The notes under the pieces were generated by a model. The model searched no databases. It was given only the letters and a program-made list of their open reading frames with translations, and was not told the origin of the DNA. A stretch of 64,000 bases of DNA from Clostridium sp. CX1 (GTDB lineage Bacteria > Bacillota > Clostridia > Clostridiales > Clostridiaceae), in the NCBI RefSeq assembly GCF_025398335.1, contig NZ_JAODOO010000003.1, forward strand, positions 62,001-126,000. The letters are read 5' to 3'. This document shows, piece by piece, positions 42,414 to 53,668 of this stretch (its first letter is position 1; every line of letters starts with the position of its first letter). A program made the position numbers and the translations under genes.

Positions 42414-42799
42414 TTAATCACCTTCCGGTTAAGTATGTAATAATATTATATAAAATGTAACAAGAATAATAAACAAGTTTAATAAACAATTAAGAAAAAG
42501 TTAATATAAAAATAAACTCACATAATAGTTTTGTCTCACTATAGTTATTTTATTCTAATGCTTAAGAATAATACAAAAAATTACATCTCTTTTTATTTAG
42601 TGCATATTTCTATTTTAACACTTAACTAAAGTCTATACTAACTTAATTAATAAATATTGCAAATTATTTTTAGCCTATTTAAACAAAATCTCCCCTAGTG
42701 AATAACTATCAGTTAAATACAGATAATATAGAATATAGTTTTTATTAAATATAGAACTAATTATGGAACTATTACTACTTGATATTAGGAGGAGTTTTT
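42414..42799. other. 386-base divergent gap before ypeB
   Basis: Very AT-rich, with no ORF worth reporting on either strand apart from the two ribosome sites at its ends (GGAAGGTGATT on minus, TTAGGAGGAG on plus). It must hold divergent promoters, one probably forespore-specific for ypeB, but no match was convincing enough to place. Confidence 0.4.
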
Positions 42800-44170
42800 A
42801 TGAAAATCACCAGAAAAAGAATGATATATACTTCATTAGTAACTTTAATTGTAGTTTTTTCAAGTACTTTTGCTGTTCTTATGACTCTAGAAAGGACAGA
42901 TTATAGAAATTATCTTCAGGGAGAATATAGCAAGAGTATGTATGATTTGGTAGATTCGGTTCAGAATATAAGAGTAAACCTAGGAAAGGCTGCAGTAGTA
43001 GGTTCTAAAGAACAAGGAATAGTTTTGTTTGGTGAAATATTCAGGAATGCATCTATAGCAAATGACAAGCTGCATTCTCTTCCAGTATCACAGCAAACAA
43101 TAGGTGATACTAGTAAATTTCTAACTCAGGTCGGGGATTTTTGCAACTCTCTTGTTAGAGCTTCATCGGAAGGAAGAACCCTAACTGATCAAGAATATGC
43201 CTCCGTAGATAGGCTGAAAGAAGAGTCCTTTGCTTTAGAACAGCAGCTTAAAAATCTGGCATTAGATATAAACCAAGGAAAAGTAAGATGGGGAGAGATA
43301 AGAAAAAAGGTAACAGGGGTATTAGCAAGCGGCAAGGGGGAACCATTGGCAGAAAAGTTTGAAGGTATACAAAAACAAGTGGTTCAATATCCTGCTTTGA
43401 TATATGATGGACCTTTTTCAGAAAATGTTTTAGAGATAAAACCAAGAATAAACTCTCAAAAAGAGGTGTCGCAAAAACAAGCAGAAGAAATTGCTAGAAA
43501 TATAATAGGAAAAGACAAGATAGAGAGTATATCATTTCAACCAAACCAAGGAAAAACTACTATAGATGCTTATAGATTCTCAGCTGCATTAAAAGGAAAG
43601 AGAGATAAGAATGAAAGTGTAGTTTGTGAGATAAGTAAGCACGGTGGAAAAGTAGTTTATCTAATTAACAATAGAAGTGTAGGTGCAGCAACTGTAGATG
43701 CTAAAAAGGCAATAGACCTGGGAACAAATTATCTTAAAAATATAGGTTATAATAATATGGTATCTACATATTCGCAAAATTACGGGACTACAGTAGTAAC
43801 AAACTATGTTTATAAGCAAGGAAATGTTACTGTGTATCCGGATCAAGTAAAACTTAAGATTGCATTAGATAATGGTAGTATAGTTGGAATAGAATCGGAA
43901 AAATACCTAGTAGCCCATGAAGAAAATAGAACAATTTCTAATCCTAAGATAACTCCAGAACAAGCAAAAGAAAAAATATCGAAAAGACTCAATGTTAATA
44001 ACGTTAGGCTTGCAATAGTACCAACGGAAACAAATAAGGAAGTATTGTGTTATGAGTTTTTTGGAAGCTATAAAGATGATAACTTCCTGGTTTATATAAA
44101 CGCAGATACTGGATATGAACAAAAGATAATGCAAATTATAAATACACCAAACGGCCAACTTACTATGTAG
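42800..44170 (+). CDS. ypeB: Germination protein YpeB
   Basis: A 456-residue YpeB. It has an N-terminal membrane anchor (YTSLVTLIVVFSSTFAVLM), a long helical domain (LERTDYRNYLQGEYSKSMYDLV, NIRVNLGKAAV), and C-terminal PepSY repeats (VSQKQAEEIARNIIG, ITPEQAKEKISKRLN). YpeB stabilises the cortex-lytic enzyme SleB in dormant spores. sleB is normally directly upstream, but here the upstream gene is an unrelated minus-strand glycosyltransferase. ATG 42800 has AGGAGGAG 6 bases upstream; the longer frame was rejected. Confidence 0.93.
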   Translation: MKITRKRMIYTSLVTLIVVFSSTFAVLMTLERTDYRNYLQGEYSKSMYDLVDSVQNIRVNLGKAAVVGSKEQGIVLFGEIFRNASIANDKLHSLPVSQQTIGDTSKFLTQVGDFCNSLVRASSEGRTLTDQEYASVDRLKEESFALEQQLKNLALDINQGKVRWGEIRKKVTGVLASGKGEPLAEKFEGIQKQVVQYPALIYDGPFSENVLEIKPRINSQKEVSQKQAEEIARNIIGKDKIESISFQPNQGKTTIDAYRFSAALKGKRDKNESVVCEISKHGGKVVYLINNRSVGAATVDAKKAIDLGTNYLKNIGYNNMVSTYSQNYGTTVVTNYVYKQGNVTVYPDQVKLKIALDNGSIVGIESEKYLVAHEENRTISNPKITPEQAKEKISKRLNVNNVRLAIVPTETNKEVLCYEFFGSYKDDNFLVYINADTGYEQKIMQIINTPNGQLTM

Positions 44171-44410
44171 TAATGAACCTCAAAGCTGACATATTATATT
44201 TGATAGTCGTTATTTATAAGTAGAGAGGATATAAAATTGTACACCTGGCTAAAATTTCACCATTCCTTAAGTAGGATAATTAATAAATAAGTTATTGATA
44301 AAGTTATAAAAATTTACTAAACTAATATTTAGAAGTTTTGTACTTTATTAAGGTATTTAGGGGAGTTAAATTTAAGTTTAGTTCCGAATCAGTAGGAGGG
44401 ATGGAGGATT

Positions 44411-44827
44411 ATGAAAAAGAAAGCGATAGTATCAGTGTCTAGTAAAGTTAGTGGTGATGATGAAGCTGTAGAAGTAGTTACACCAGGAGATTTCTATAAA
44501 AAAGATAATGCTTATTATGCAGTTTATGAAGAAACAGAGGTTTCTGGCATGGAAGGAACTACAACAACTTTAAAAATAGGTGAAAATAAGCTCTCTCTTA
44601 TAAGAATGGGAAGTACTACTGCAAAAATGGATTTTGACAAAAAATCTAAAAGTATATCTATGTATAATACCCCTTACGGAACCATTCAACTAGAGATAGA
44701 AACAAACAGCTTAGATATTAACATCAATGAAGAGGGCGGAAATGTACTTATAAATTATAATATGGCTGTAGGTGGGAACGCTCCTACTAATACTGTTTTA
44801 ACAGTAAACATAAAGACGCAGGAATAG
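44411..44827 (+). CDS. DUF1934 (YwiB-like) beta-barrel protein
   Basis: A 138-residue soluble protein of the DUF1934/YwiB family. It has YYAVYEETEVSGMEGTTTTLKI, KLSLIRMGSTTAKMDFDKK and TPYGTIQLEIET, consistent with a lipocalin-like small beta barrel. Function is unknown. In Bacillus subtilis ywiB lies just upstream of argS, rpoE and pyrG, and here pyrG is two genes on. GGAGGGATGGAGG precedes the ATG. The stop lies in the terminator stem. Confidence 0.87.
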   Translation: MKKKAIVSVSSKVSGDDEAVEVVTPGDFYKKDNAYYAVYEETEVSGMEGTTTTLKIGENKLSLIRMGSTTAKMDFDKKSKSISMYNTPYGTIQLEIETNSLDININEEGGNVLINYNMAVGGNAPTNTVLTVNIKTQE

Positions 44828-44848
44828 CAGATATACCTGCGTCTTTTC
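44812..44848 (+). terminator. Rho-independent terminator overlapping the DUF1934 stop
   Basis: AAAGACGCAGG (44812-44822) pairs with CCTGCGTCTTT (44836-44846); the left arm is coding sequence and the stop TAG is in the loop. Confidence 0.88.
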
Positions 44849-44940
44849 TATTTACTATTATATTTATTATGACTTTGTTTAGAATTTTAATATATGGACA
44901 ATACTTAAATTAATAAAGTACAACAAAAGGAAGTGTTATA

Positions 44941-45249
44941 TTGGGAAAATATTTTACAGGCAAAGAGGAAAGATATGAAAAGATAATCAACTTGCTATGC
45001 GAATATAAAGGTGTAAAACGAGAAGAATTATTAGAAATTTTAAAGGATCAGAATTGTAAATATCTTTTTTTTCTTTTAATAAAGAGGTATGGTTGTGATG
45101 ATATGGGAATACTAAAAAGAGACTTCCCTTCAGTTAACAAAAACAAGATAAATAACAACCTAAAAAAGGCAGAGGAAAAGCTTTTATTAAATAGAAAAAT
45201 AAGAGATATGTATTTTGAAGCAGAGGATTTAATCGAAAAAGTAGAATAG
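44941..45249 (+). CDS. Small helical protein between DUF1934 gene and pyrG, unknown
   Basis: A 102-residue protein, TTG start with GGAAGTG upstream. It is rich in Lys, Glu and Leu and appears all helical: YEKIINLLCEYKGVKREELLEILKD, then LFFLLIKRYGCDDMGILKRDFPS and NNNLKKAEEKLLLN. The second half could be a helix-turn-helix. It occupies the position of rpoE (RNA polymerase delta) in Bacillus subtilis, but I see no convincing delta signature and no acidic tail. Unknown; a DNA-binding role is only a guess. Confidence 0.75.
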   Translation: MGKYFTGKEERYEKIINLLCEYKGVKREELLEILKDQNCKYLFFLLIKRYGCDDMGILKRDFPSVNKNKINNNLKKAEEKLLLNRKIRDMYFEAEDLIEKVE

Positions 45250-45328
45250 ACCAATGAATTTTACAAAAAATAATATAGCACAAAATAAAATAATGTGATA
45301 TTATATTTAGTATGTTTTAAAACGCAAA

Positions 45329-47085
<1,757 letters not shown>

Positions 47086-47097
47086 AATATGAACAAG

Positions 47098-47145
47098 AGT
47101 TGGCATGTGTAAATATACTTAAAATTTACACATGCCAACTTTTTA
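47098..47145 (+). terminator. Rho-independent terminator of pyrG
   Basis: AGTTGGCATGTGTAAAT pairs with ATTTACACATGCCAACT (17 bp) followed by TTTT. Confidence 0.93.
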
Positions 47146-47265
47146 TACATGAAAAATACCTAGATGAAAATTAATTATAAACTTTAATGAAGGATTTTAA
47201 TGATATTTATAGAAATATTATATTTAGATTATAATAACAATTAAAGTTTCACAGGGGTGAATTAC

Positions 47266-47610
47266 ATGATATTAAATGCTAATATGAGTATTGCAGTAAA
47301 AAATTTTTATGACCAATATGACATAGAGGTTTTTTCTTTATTTGAATTAAATAGAGTTAATGAAACCTTCACCTCTTTAACGGTAAAGGTTCAGAATAAC
47401 AAAGAGGTGGTACTTAAAATCAGCTGTCCGGTTTGTGGTAATTACCATTATTACAGATATACAATAGGTGAGTTTGTGAAAAGAAAGTTAATAGTAGGAG
47501 GTTGTGAGGTTTTAGGAGTACCTTTGTTCTATATAGGATATGAGCATGAAGTAATAAAAAAGGCTAATAAGCACAATAGTATAAATAAGAGAATATGTGC
47601 TACAATATAA
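47266..47610 (+). CDS. Conserved-looking small protein with a CPVCG pair, unknown
   Basis: A 114-residue soluble protein. ISCPVCGNYHYYRY carries a Cys-x-x-Cys plus His, a likely half zinc site, flanked by beta-rich segments (TSLTVKVQNNKEVVLKI and KLIVGGCEVLGVPLFYIG). ATG 47266 has AGGGGTGA about 6-8 bases upstream; the earlier GTG overlaps it. It has its own terminator. No family recognised; a metal or redox role is only suggested by the cysteines. Confidence 0.72.
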   Translation: MILNANMSIAVKNFYDQYDIEVFSLFELNRVNETFTSLTVKVQNNKEVVLKISCPVCGNYHYYRYTIGEFVKRKLIVGGCEVLGVPLFYIGYEHEVIKKANKHNSINKRICATI

Positions 47611-47611
47611 A

Positions 47612-47647
47612 CAAAGGAGTAAAAGACCTCTTTTACTCCTTTGTTTT
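47612..47647 (+). terminator. Rho-independent terminator
   Basis: CAAAGGAGTAAAAGA pairs with TCTTTTACTCCTTTG (15 bp, CC loop), then TTTTG. Confidence 0.93.
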
Positions 47648-47744
47648 GCACTAAAGTATCATAAATTTTTTTATTGCTAAGTATAAAATTGCATTTAATA
47701 AGTAATATTTAGTTGAAAATATGGATTAAAATAAAAAAAAGGGG

Positions 47745-47933
47745 TATAATGTATTTTACAGTGTACCTTTCAATAAAGAGTTTCTCTATCTGAGAATTCC
47801 AGTTCGGTATGCATCAATAATTATCTTATTATATAAGGATGAAATCTTGCAGCTGTTGGCTGATATAAAATTCTTTCCTGTTTTTCCTAGCGATTATATA
47901 TAATAAAAATTAAATAATGTGAGGTGTTATTTT
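47745..47933 (+). promoter_or_regulatory. Long 5' leader of rho
   Basis: GGTATAAT (-10 at 47745-47750) puts the transcript start near 47757, leaving about 177 bases of leader, longer than for other genes here. It can fold: GTGTACC with GGTATGC as an outer stem around TTCTC-TATCT-GAGAA, and CAGC-TGTT-GGCTG further on; a pyrimidine-rich stretch (TTCTTTCCTG) follows. Autoregulation by attenuation at the leader is known for rho in other bacteria. No known Rfam-type element was recognised. Confidence 0.45.
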
Positions 47934-49409
47934 TTGGTTAGTAATGATTTGGAAAATATGACTGTTGCGGAATTAAAAGAGCTAGCAAAAAATTTAGATA
48001 TAAAGAATATATCGAAATATAAGAAGGCTCAATTAATCGAACAAATAAAGATGGTTTCGCCTGCCTTTATCGAAAAGGATGGTATAATACTTAGAGAAAA
48101 GATAAGCCCTAAAAACGAATCTCTACATATTGACCAGGAAGCAGAGGCGGTTAATAACATTGAAGTTGATAATGTTAAAAATGAAGAGAATAAAGTGGAA
48201 GAAGAAAAGGTTGAAGAACCAAAAGTTAGTGAGGAAGAAAAAAGAGAAAAACTTAAGGAAATGATTAATGAATCAGATACAGCAAGAGGCGTGCTTGAAA
48301 TAATAGAAAATAATAATTATGGCTTTTTAAGAGGAAGAAATTACTTGACTGGTCCAGACGACATATACGTATCACCATCTCAAATAAGAAGATTTAATTT
48401 GAAGACAGGGGATGAAGTTCAAGGTAAGGTAAGAACTCCTAAAGAAGGAGAAAAGTTTAAGGCGTTACTTTATGTAGAAAAAGTAAATGGAGAAAATCCG
48501 GAAAGAGCAGTAGGTAGAAAGCCTTTTGACAAACTCATTCCTATATACCCAGATGAGAGATTGTATTTAGAAACAGAGCGCTCTGATCTGTCAACAAGAC
48601 TTATGGATATAATATCACCTATTGGAAAAGGTCAAAGAGGAATTATAGTTGCACCTCCTAAAGCTGGTAAAACTACTCTTCTAAAGAAAGTAGCACAAAG
48701 TATATCTAAAAATCACCCAGATATAAAACTTATAGTTGTTTTAATTGATGAAAGACCAGAAGAAGTTACAGATATGCAAAGGTCAATTAATGGAGAAGTA
48801 ATTTATTCGACTTTTGATGAAGAACCAGAACACCATACTAAAGTTGCTTACATGGTTCTTGAGAGAGCTAAAAGAATGGTGGAACAGGGACAGGATGTAG
48901 TGATTTTATTAGATAGTATAACAAGGCTTTCAAGAGCTTATAACTTAACAATAACTCCAACAGGAAGAACTCTTTCTGGTGGATTAGATCCAGGAGCACT
49001 TATAATGCCTAAAAAGTTCTTTGGTGCAGCAAGAAACATAGAAGAAGGCGGAAGTCTTACTATACTTGCTACAGCTCTCGTTGAAACAGGAAGCAGAATG
49101 GACGATATGATATTTGAGGAATTCAAGGGTACTGGAAATATGGAAGTGCACCTAGATAGAAGACTTCAAGAAAGAAGAATATTCCCGGCTATAGACATAT
49201 ATAAATCTGGTACTAGAAGGGATGACTTACTATTTAGCAGTCAGACAGAAAAAGAAGCGGCCTTTAACATAAGAAAGGTACTATATGATGAAAACAACAC
49301 TCAAGGTGTTACGGAGCAGTTAATAAGCTTATTATCGAAAACTAAATCCAATGAAGAGTTTACTTCTTTTATTAGCAAAACTGAACTTGGAAGAAATTTA
49401 AATAAATAA
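47934..49409 (+). CDS. rho: Transcription termination factor Rho
   Basis: A 491-residue hexameric RNA helicase. Domains are the N-terminal Rho_N helical part ([17 protein letters not shown]), an acidic insertion (about 55-110, Glu/Lys-rich), the RNA-binding cold-shock fold ([16 protein letters not shown]), Walker A in [13 protein letters not shown] near 240, [14 protein letters not shown], and [12 protein letters not shown]. The start is TTG 47934 with GAGGTG 7 bases upstream; the longer GTG frame overlaps that site. Confidence 0.96.
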   Translation: MVSNDLENMTVAELKELAKNLDIKNISKYKKAQLIEQIKMVSPAFIEKDGIILREKISPKNESLHIDQEAEAVNNIEVDNVKNEENKVEEEKVEEPKVSEEEKREKLKEMINESDTARGVLEIIENNNYGFLRGRNYLTGPDDIYVSPSQIRRFNLKTGDEVQGKVRTPKEGEKFKALLYVEKVNGENPERAVGRKPFDKLIPIYPDERLYLETERSDLSTRLMDIISPIGKGQRGIIVAPPKAGKTTLLKKVAQSISKNHPDIKLIVVLIDERPEEVTDMQRSINGEVIYSTFDEEPEHHTKVAYMVLERAKRMVEQGQDVVILLDSITRLSRAYNLTITPTGRTLSGGLDPGALIMPKKFFGAARNIEEGGSLTILATALVETGSRMDDMIFEEFKGTGNMEVHLDRRLQERRIFPAIDIYKSGTRRDDLLFSSQTEKEAAFNIRKVLYDENNTQGVTEQLISLLSKTKSNEEFTSFISKTELGRNLNK

Positions 49410-49410
49410 T

Positions 49411-49446
49411 AAAACCTGTCCTTTACAGTAAAGGACAGGTTTTATA
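49411..49446. terminator. Terminator between convergent rho and rpmE
   Basis: AAAACCTGTCCTTTA pairs with TAAAGGACAGGTTTT over a short loop. The A- and T-flanks allow use from both strands. Confidence 0.9.
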
Positions 49447-49478
49447 ATAAGTTCTAAAAACAAAATCTTTAAAGCTTA

Positions 49479-49691
49479 TTATTCTTCTGATTTTAAGTTG
49501 AACTTCTTCATGAATTTATCTACTCTACCACCAACGTCCATTATCTTCTGTTTACCAGTGTAGAATGGATGGCATTTTGAGCATATTTCAACTTTAAGTT
49601 CCTTCTTAACTGAACCAGTTGTAAAAGTGTTTCCACATGCGCACTTAACTACCGCGTCATTATGGTAATCTGGATGTATGCCTTGTTTCAT
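49479..49691 (-). CDS. rpmE: 50S ribosomal protein L31 (zinc-binding type)
   Basis: A 70-residue L31: [23 protein letters not shown], then [14 protein letters not shown] and VDKFMKKF. Cys residues in CAC and CSKC mark the zinc-binding form rather than the zinc-independent paralogue. ATG 49691 is preceded by AGAGGTG; the longer frame adds 6 residues across that site. Convergent with rho. Confidence 0.96.
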   Translation of the reverse strand: MKQGIHPDYHNDAVVKCACGNTFTTGSVKKELKVEICSKCHPFYTGKQKIMDVGGRVDKFMKKFNLKSEE

Positions 49692-49895
49692 GTTTTTCAC
49701 CTCTTTCAAACTTAAGGATATATCGTATTTTATAATATCCTGTATTTTTAACTACTGTATTATAACATAGTGCTGCCATTATAGTCAATAAAGACTTATA
49801 TAAAGGGTTACAGTAATTTCCATAGATGTTTAATAATCGAGTTCATGCAGGAGAATATTGTATATATTTGCATGGGGTCATGTTTAAAATATTCT

Positions 49896-49924
49896 TTGAA
49901 TATATATATTAGGTTTGATAAAAT
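49896..49924 (+). promoter_or_regulatory. Candidate sigma-A promoter for tdk
   Basis: TTGAAT (49896-49901), 17 bases, TAAAAT (49919-49924), 84 bases before the tdk ATG. The remaining gap (49692-50008) is AT-rich and shows no gene; it must also contain the rpmE promoter on the minus strand. Confidence 0.5.
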
Positions 49925-50008
49925 ATATTTATCTTTTATATGTTATGTACTTAATAATAGAATTATACAGATTGTTCAAGTCAATAATAAACAAGAGGGG
50001 TAATAAAG

Positions 50009-50632
50009 ATGAGTAAATTATACTTTAGGTACGGAGCTATGAATTGTGGTAAATCAACAAATTTATTGCAGGTAGCTCATAACTATGAAGAAAGAGGTAT
50101 GAAAGTTGTTATTATAAAGCCTAAGACAGATACTAAGGGTGGAAACAAGGTTGTATCAAGGTTAGGAGTCACTAGAGAAGTGAATATGCTGCTAGACGGA
50201 GAGAAAGATATATATGAGGAAGTTGAAAGATGGATAAATTGTAATGGAAAAATAGACTGCATTTTAGCAGATGAAGTGCAATTCTTTAAGAAAAGTCAAA
50301 TAGACCAACTTTTCAAAATAGCAGTGATAATGGATATACCAACAATTTGCTATGGACTTCGTACAGATTTCCAAATGCAGGGTTTTGAGGGCAGTGAAAG
50401 ATTATTACTCTTAGCACATAGTTTAGAAGAATTAAAAACTATATGTAAATGTGGCAAAAAAGCATTATTAAATGGAAGAAAAATCAATGGGAAATTTGTC
50501 TTTGAGGGAAAGCAAATTGCTATTGATAAAGAAGATAACATAGAATACGAGGCGCTTTGTCCAAAATGCTATTTCCAGTTCAAGGAAGAATATGATATGG
50601 AAAAACGGGATAAAAAAATGGGGTGTAATTAA
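50009..50632 (+). CDS. tdk: Thymidine kinase
   Basis: A 207-residue type II thymidine kinase of the salvage pathway. The P-loop is GAMNCGKST (9-17), then ILADEVQFFKKSQI with catalytic Glu, and TICYGLRTDFQ. Zinc Cys pairs are in CKCGKKA and CPKC. AGAGGGGTAAT precedes the ATG. Its stop shares a base with the next start (TAATG), giving a translationally coupled run tdk, DUF1385, prmC. Confidence 0.95.
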   Translation: MSKLYFRYGAMNCGKSTNLLQVAHNYEERGMKVVIIKPKTDTKGGNKVVSRLGVTREVNMLLDGEKDIYEEVERWINCNGKIDCILADEVQFFKKSQIDQLFKIAVIMDIPTICYGLRTDFQMQGFEGSERLLLLAHSLEELKTICKCGKKALLNGRKINGKFVFEGKQIAIDKEDNIEYEALCPKCYFQFKEEYDMEKRDKKMGCN

Positions 50633-51579
50633 TGAAAAAAAGAACATCTGTTGGTGGGCAGGCGGTAATTGAAGGAGTAATGATGCGGGGAGTAAGCGGA
50701 ATAGCAACAGCTGTAAGGAAACCCGATGGTGAAATTGTAATAGATAAAAAAGAAAGTATACCATATACAAAGCGAAATAAGCTCCTAGGTTTTCCTATAA
50801 TAAGAGGGTTTGTATCCCTGCTGGAGTCTATGATAATTGGAATAAACACCTTAAATTACTCAGCAACATTCTTTGAGGATGAGGAAGAAAGAGAACCATC
50901 AAAATTTGATAAGTGGTTTGAAAAAGTGTTTAAGGATAACAGTGAAGATGTATTGATTGGAATAACACTTTTTATCTCTTTTGCGGTAGCAGCACTACTG
51001 TTTTTCATACTACCAACTTTTGCGGCTAATATATTCAAAAAAGTAGGAATACAAGATACTATACAGTTGAATGTCATTGAAGGTGTAATAAGGGTAATGA
51101 TATTTTTGTTATATATATACATGATAGGAAAAATGGAAGATATAAATAGAGTGTTTCAGTATCATGGCGCAGAACATAAGGCTATATTTTGCTATGAAAA
51201 TGGAGCAGAACTTACTCCGGAAAATGCACAGAAGTTCACTAGATTTCATCCTAGGTGTGGAACTAATTTTTTATTTTTAGTTATGATAGTCAGTATAGTA
51301 TTATTTTCTCTAACAGGGTGGAATACTCTTATTGAAAGAATATTGTATAGAGTAATACTTTTGCCTGTAGTATCTGGAGTAACTTATGAAATTATAAAGT
51401 GGATGGGAAATAGTGATAGTATTATATCTAAAGTTACATCATATCCAGGATTAACTCTTCAGAAGCTTACAACAAGAGAACCAGACTATGAGCAGCTTGA
51501 GGTAGCAATAGCTGCACTTAAGTCTGCTGAAGGGATTGAGGATACAGCTAGCGGCAGTCAATTATCAATGAATAATTAA
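50632..51579 (+). CDS. DUF1385 (YqhQ-like) membrane protein
   Basis: A 315-residue protein of the DUF1385 family. It has KRTSVGGQAVIEGVMMRG at the N-terminus, three to four membrane segments (LIGITLFISFAVAALLFFIL; MIFLLYIYMIG), FQYHGAEHKAIFCYENGAELT, FHPRCGTNFLFLVMIVS, and a cytosolic tail. The many conserved His/Cys residues suggest metal binding. Function is unsettled. It overlaps tdk by one base. Confidence 0.9.
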   Translation: MKKRTSVGGQAVIEGVMMRGVSGIATAVRKPDGEIVIDKKESIPYTKRNKLLGFPIIRGFVSLLESMIIGINTLNYSATFFEDEEEREPSKFDKWFEKVFKDNSEDVLIGITLFISFAVAALLFFILPTFAANIFKKVGIQDTIQLNVIEGVIRVMIFLLYIYMIGKMEDINRVFQYHGAEHKAIFCYENGAELTPENAQKFTRFHPRCGTNFLFLVMIVSIVLFSLTGWNTLIERILYRVILLPVVSGVTYEIIKWMGNSDSIISKVTSYPGLTLQKLTTREPDYEQLEVAIAALKSAEGIEDTASGSQLSMNN

Positions 51580-51607
51580 AGAAGGATTGCGGAACGGAGA
51601 ATTTAGT

Positions 51608-52489
51608 ATGAAACGAGAGAAGATGAGAGTTGGAGAGCTTTTACAAGAAGGATATAAAATTTTAAAATCTGTACAAATAGATAGTTACCAATTAGATACG
51701 GAGTTACTGCTAGGTAAAGTGATAAAAAAAGATAGGTTATTTATGCTTCTAAATAGAGATTATGAAGTAGATTGCGATGAAGCTGAACAATATTTTAGTC
51801 TTATAGAGAAAAGAAAAAGTAAGATGCCTATAAAATATATGTTAGGTGAGTGTGAATTTATGGGTATTCCTTTTTATATTCGAGAAGGAGTTCTTATTCC
51901 TAGGCCGGATACAGAGGTTTTAGTAGAAACTGCTATTGATGAAATTAAGCAAAATAGTTATAAAAAACTATGTGATGTATGTTGTGGAAGTGGAATTATT
52001 GGCATATCTATAGTCAAGTTTGTTGATTATATTGAAGCTAAATGCTCTGATATTTCTGAGGTAGCTTATGAGGTAACATCTGAAAATATAAAAAGATTGA
52101 ACATAGAAGATAGGGTTAAAGTTGAAAAAGGAAATCTACTCCAAGGCTTCATAGATAGAAATGAAAAATTTGATATTATAGTATCAAATCCACCTTATAT
52201 AAGAGGAGAAGTCATAGAAACCTTAATGGAAGATGTTAAGAACTATGAACCATATCAAGCTTTGTATGGAGGAGAAGATGGATTAGATTTTTATAGATCT
52301 ATAACCGAACAAAGTTTAAAGGTCTTAGTATGTGGTGGTGTATTGATATTTGAAATAGGACATGATCAAGGTGAAGAGGTAGGCAACATATTAAGACAGA
52401 ACGGTTTTAGTGATGTGGTTTGTATAAAGGACTTAGCAGGTAAGGATAGAGTTGTTAAAGGGAAATTTGAAATTGGTTGCGAAAAGTAA
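51608..52489 (+). CDS. prmC: Release factor glutamine methyltransferase
   Basis: A 293-residue SAM-dependent enzyme that methylates the Gln of the GGQ motif in release factors. It has the helical N-domain, VLIPRPDTEVLVE, SAM motif CDVCCGSGIIGISI and the catalytic NPPY at 194-197. ATG 51608 follows CGGAGA by about 8 bases; the longer TTG frame has a weaker site. prfA, its substrate, follows 57 bases later. Confidence 0.95.
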   Translation: MKREKMRVGELLQEGYKILKSVQIDSYQLDTELLLGKVIKKDRLFMLLNRDYEVDCDEAEQYFSLIEKRKSKMPIKYMLGECEFMGIPFYIREGVLIPRPDTEVLVETAIDEIKQNSYKKLCDVCCGSGIIGISIVKFVDYIEAKCSDISEVAYEVTSENIKRLNIEDRVKVEKGNLLQGFIDRNEKFDIIVSNPPYIRGEVIETLMEDVKNYEPYQALYGGEDGLDFYRSITEQSLKVLVCGGVLIFEIGHDQGEEVGNILRQNGFSDVVCIKDLAGKDRVVKGKFEIGCEK

Positions 52490-52546
52490 AAGTATTATGA
52501 TATAATTATTAATTGTGAAAATATTTATACGGAGTGATAAAAAGTT

Positions 52547-53623
52547 ATGTTAAATAGACTTAATTTTATAGAAAATAAATACGAGGAACTTTCCATAAAG
52601 ATAAGTGATCCGTCAGTTATGGCAGATCAAAAGGAATGGCAGAAACTATGTAAGGAACATGCTGATTTAGAGACAGTGGTTATGAAATACAGAGAGTATA
52701 AAAAGGCTAAAGATGAATTAGAGTCTGCAAAAGAAATGTTAAAGGATGAAACTGATAAAGAGTTAAGGGAAATGGCTCAAGAGGAAGTAAAAGATTTGAC
52801 TGCTCTTATTGAAGAAAAAGAACAGGAATTAAAAATACTTCTTTTACCTAAGGATCCTAATGACGACAAAGACGTTTTTGTTGAAATAAGAGCTGGAGCA
52901 GGTGGAGAAGAAGCAGCTCTATTTGCAGCTAATTTAACAAGAATGTATACAAGATATGCGGAGCGTATGAGATGGAAGGTTGAAACTATAAGTATCAATG
53001 CTACGGATATTGGAGGATTTAAAGAAATTGTATTTATGATAAAGGGTAATGGAGCTTATAGTAAGTTAAAGTATGAAAGTGGTGCCCATAGAGTTCAAAG
53101 GGTTCCTGATACTGAATCAAGTGGAAGAATTCATACATCTACAGCTACTGTTGCTGTTTTACCAGAAGTGGATGATGTAGAGATTGAAGTTAGTCCTAAT
53201 GATATAAGAATAGATGTATTTAGAGCATCAGGACACGGTGGACAGTGCGTTAATACTACTGACTCAGCGGTGAGAATTACTCACTTACCATCTGGCATAG
53301 TTGTATCCTGTCAGGACGAAAAATCACAGCTTAAAAATAAGGAAAAAGCTATGAAGGTTTTAAAATCAAGATTATTTGAAAAAGCAGAAGCTGAAAGAGC
53401 AGCAAGTATTGCTGAGGATAGAAAAAGTCAGGTTGGAACTGGGGATAGAAGTGAAAGAATAAGAACTTATAACTATCCACAAGGAAGAGTTACAGACCAT
53501 AGAATAGGAGTAACTTTATATAAGTTAGATGCATTCCTTGATGGAGATATAGATGATATATTAGATGCTTTAATTACTGCAGAACAAGCTGAAAAAATGA
53601 AAGCAATAGGAAACAATCAATAA
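52547..53623 (+). CDS. prfA: Peptide chain release factor 1
   Basis: A 358-residue RF1 recognising UAA and UAG. It has the N-terminal coiled coil, the codon-reading Pro-x-Thr in [15 protein letters not shown] at 231-233 (SGHGGQCVN) and [13 protein letters not shown]. The UAA/UAG rather than UGA specificity of RF1 matters here because UGA encodes Sec in prdB and prdC; RF2 would be the competitor. ACGGAGTGAT precedes the ATG. Confidence 0.96.
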   Translation: MLNRLNFIENKYEELSIKISDPSVMADQKEWQKLCKEHADLETVVMKYREYKKAKDELESAKEMLKDETDKELREMAQEEVKDLTALIEEKEQELKILLLPKDPNDDKDVFVEIRAGAGGEEAALFAANLTRMYTRYAERMRWKVETISINATDIGGFKEIVFMIKGNGAYSKLKYESGAHRVQRVPDTESSGRIHTSTATVAVLPEVDDVEIEVSPNDIRIDVFRASGHGGQCVNTTDSAVRITHLPSGIVVSCQDEKSQLKNKEKAMKVLKSRLFEKAEAERAASIAEDRKSQVGTGDRSERIRTYNYPQGRVTDHRIGVTLYKLDAFLDGDIDDILDALITAEQAEKMKAIGNNQ

Positions 53624-53668
53624 GCCAATTGCAAAGTCTTTGATGTTGTAATGAAAAGGGGTAAAGGG

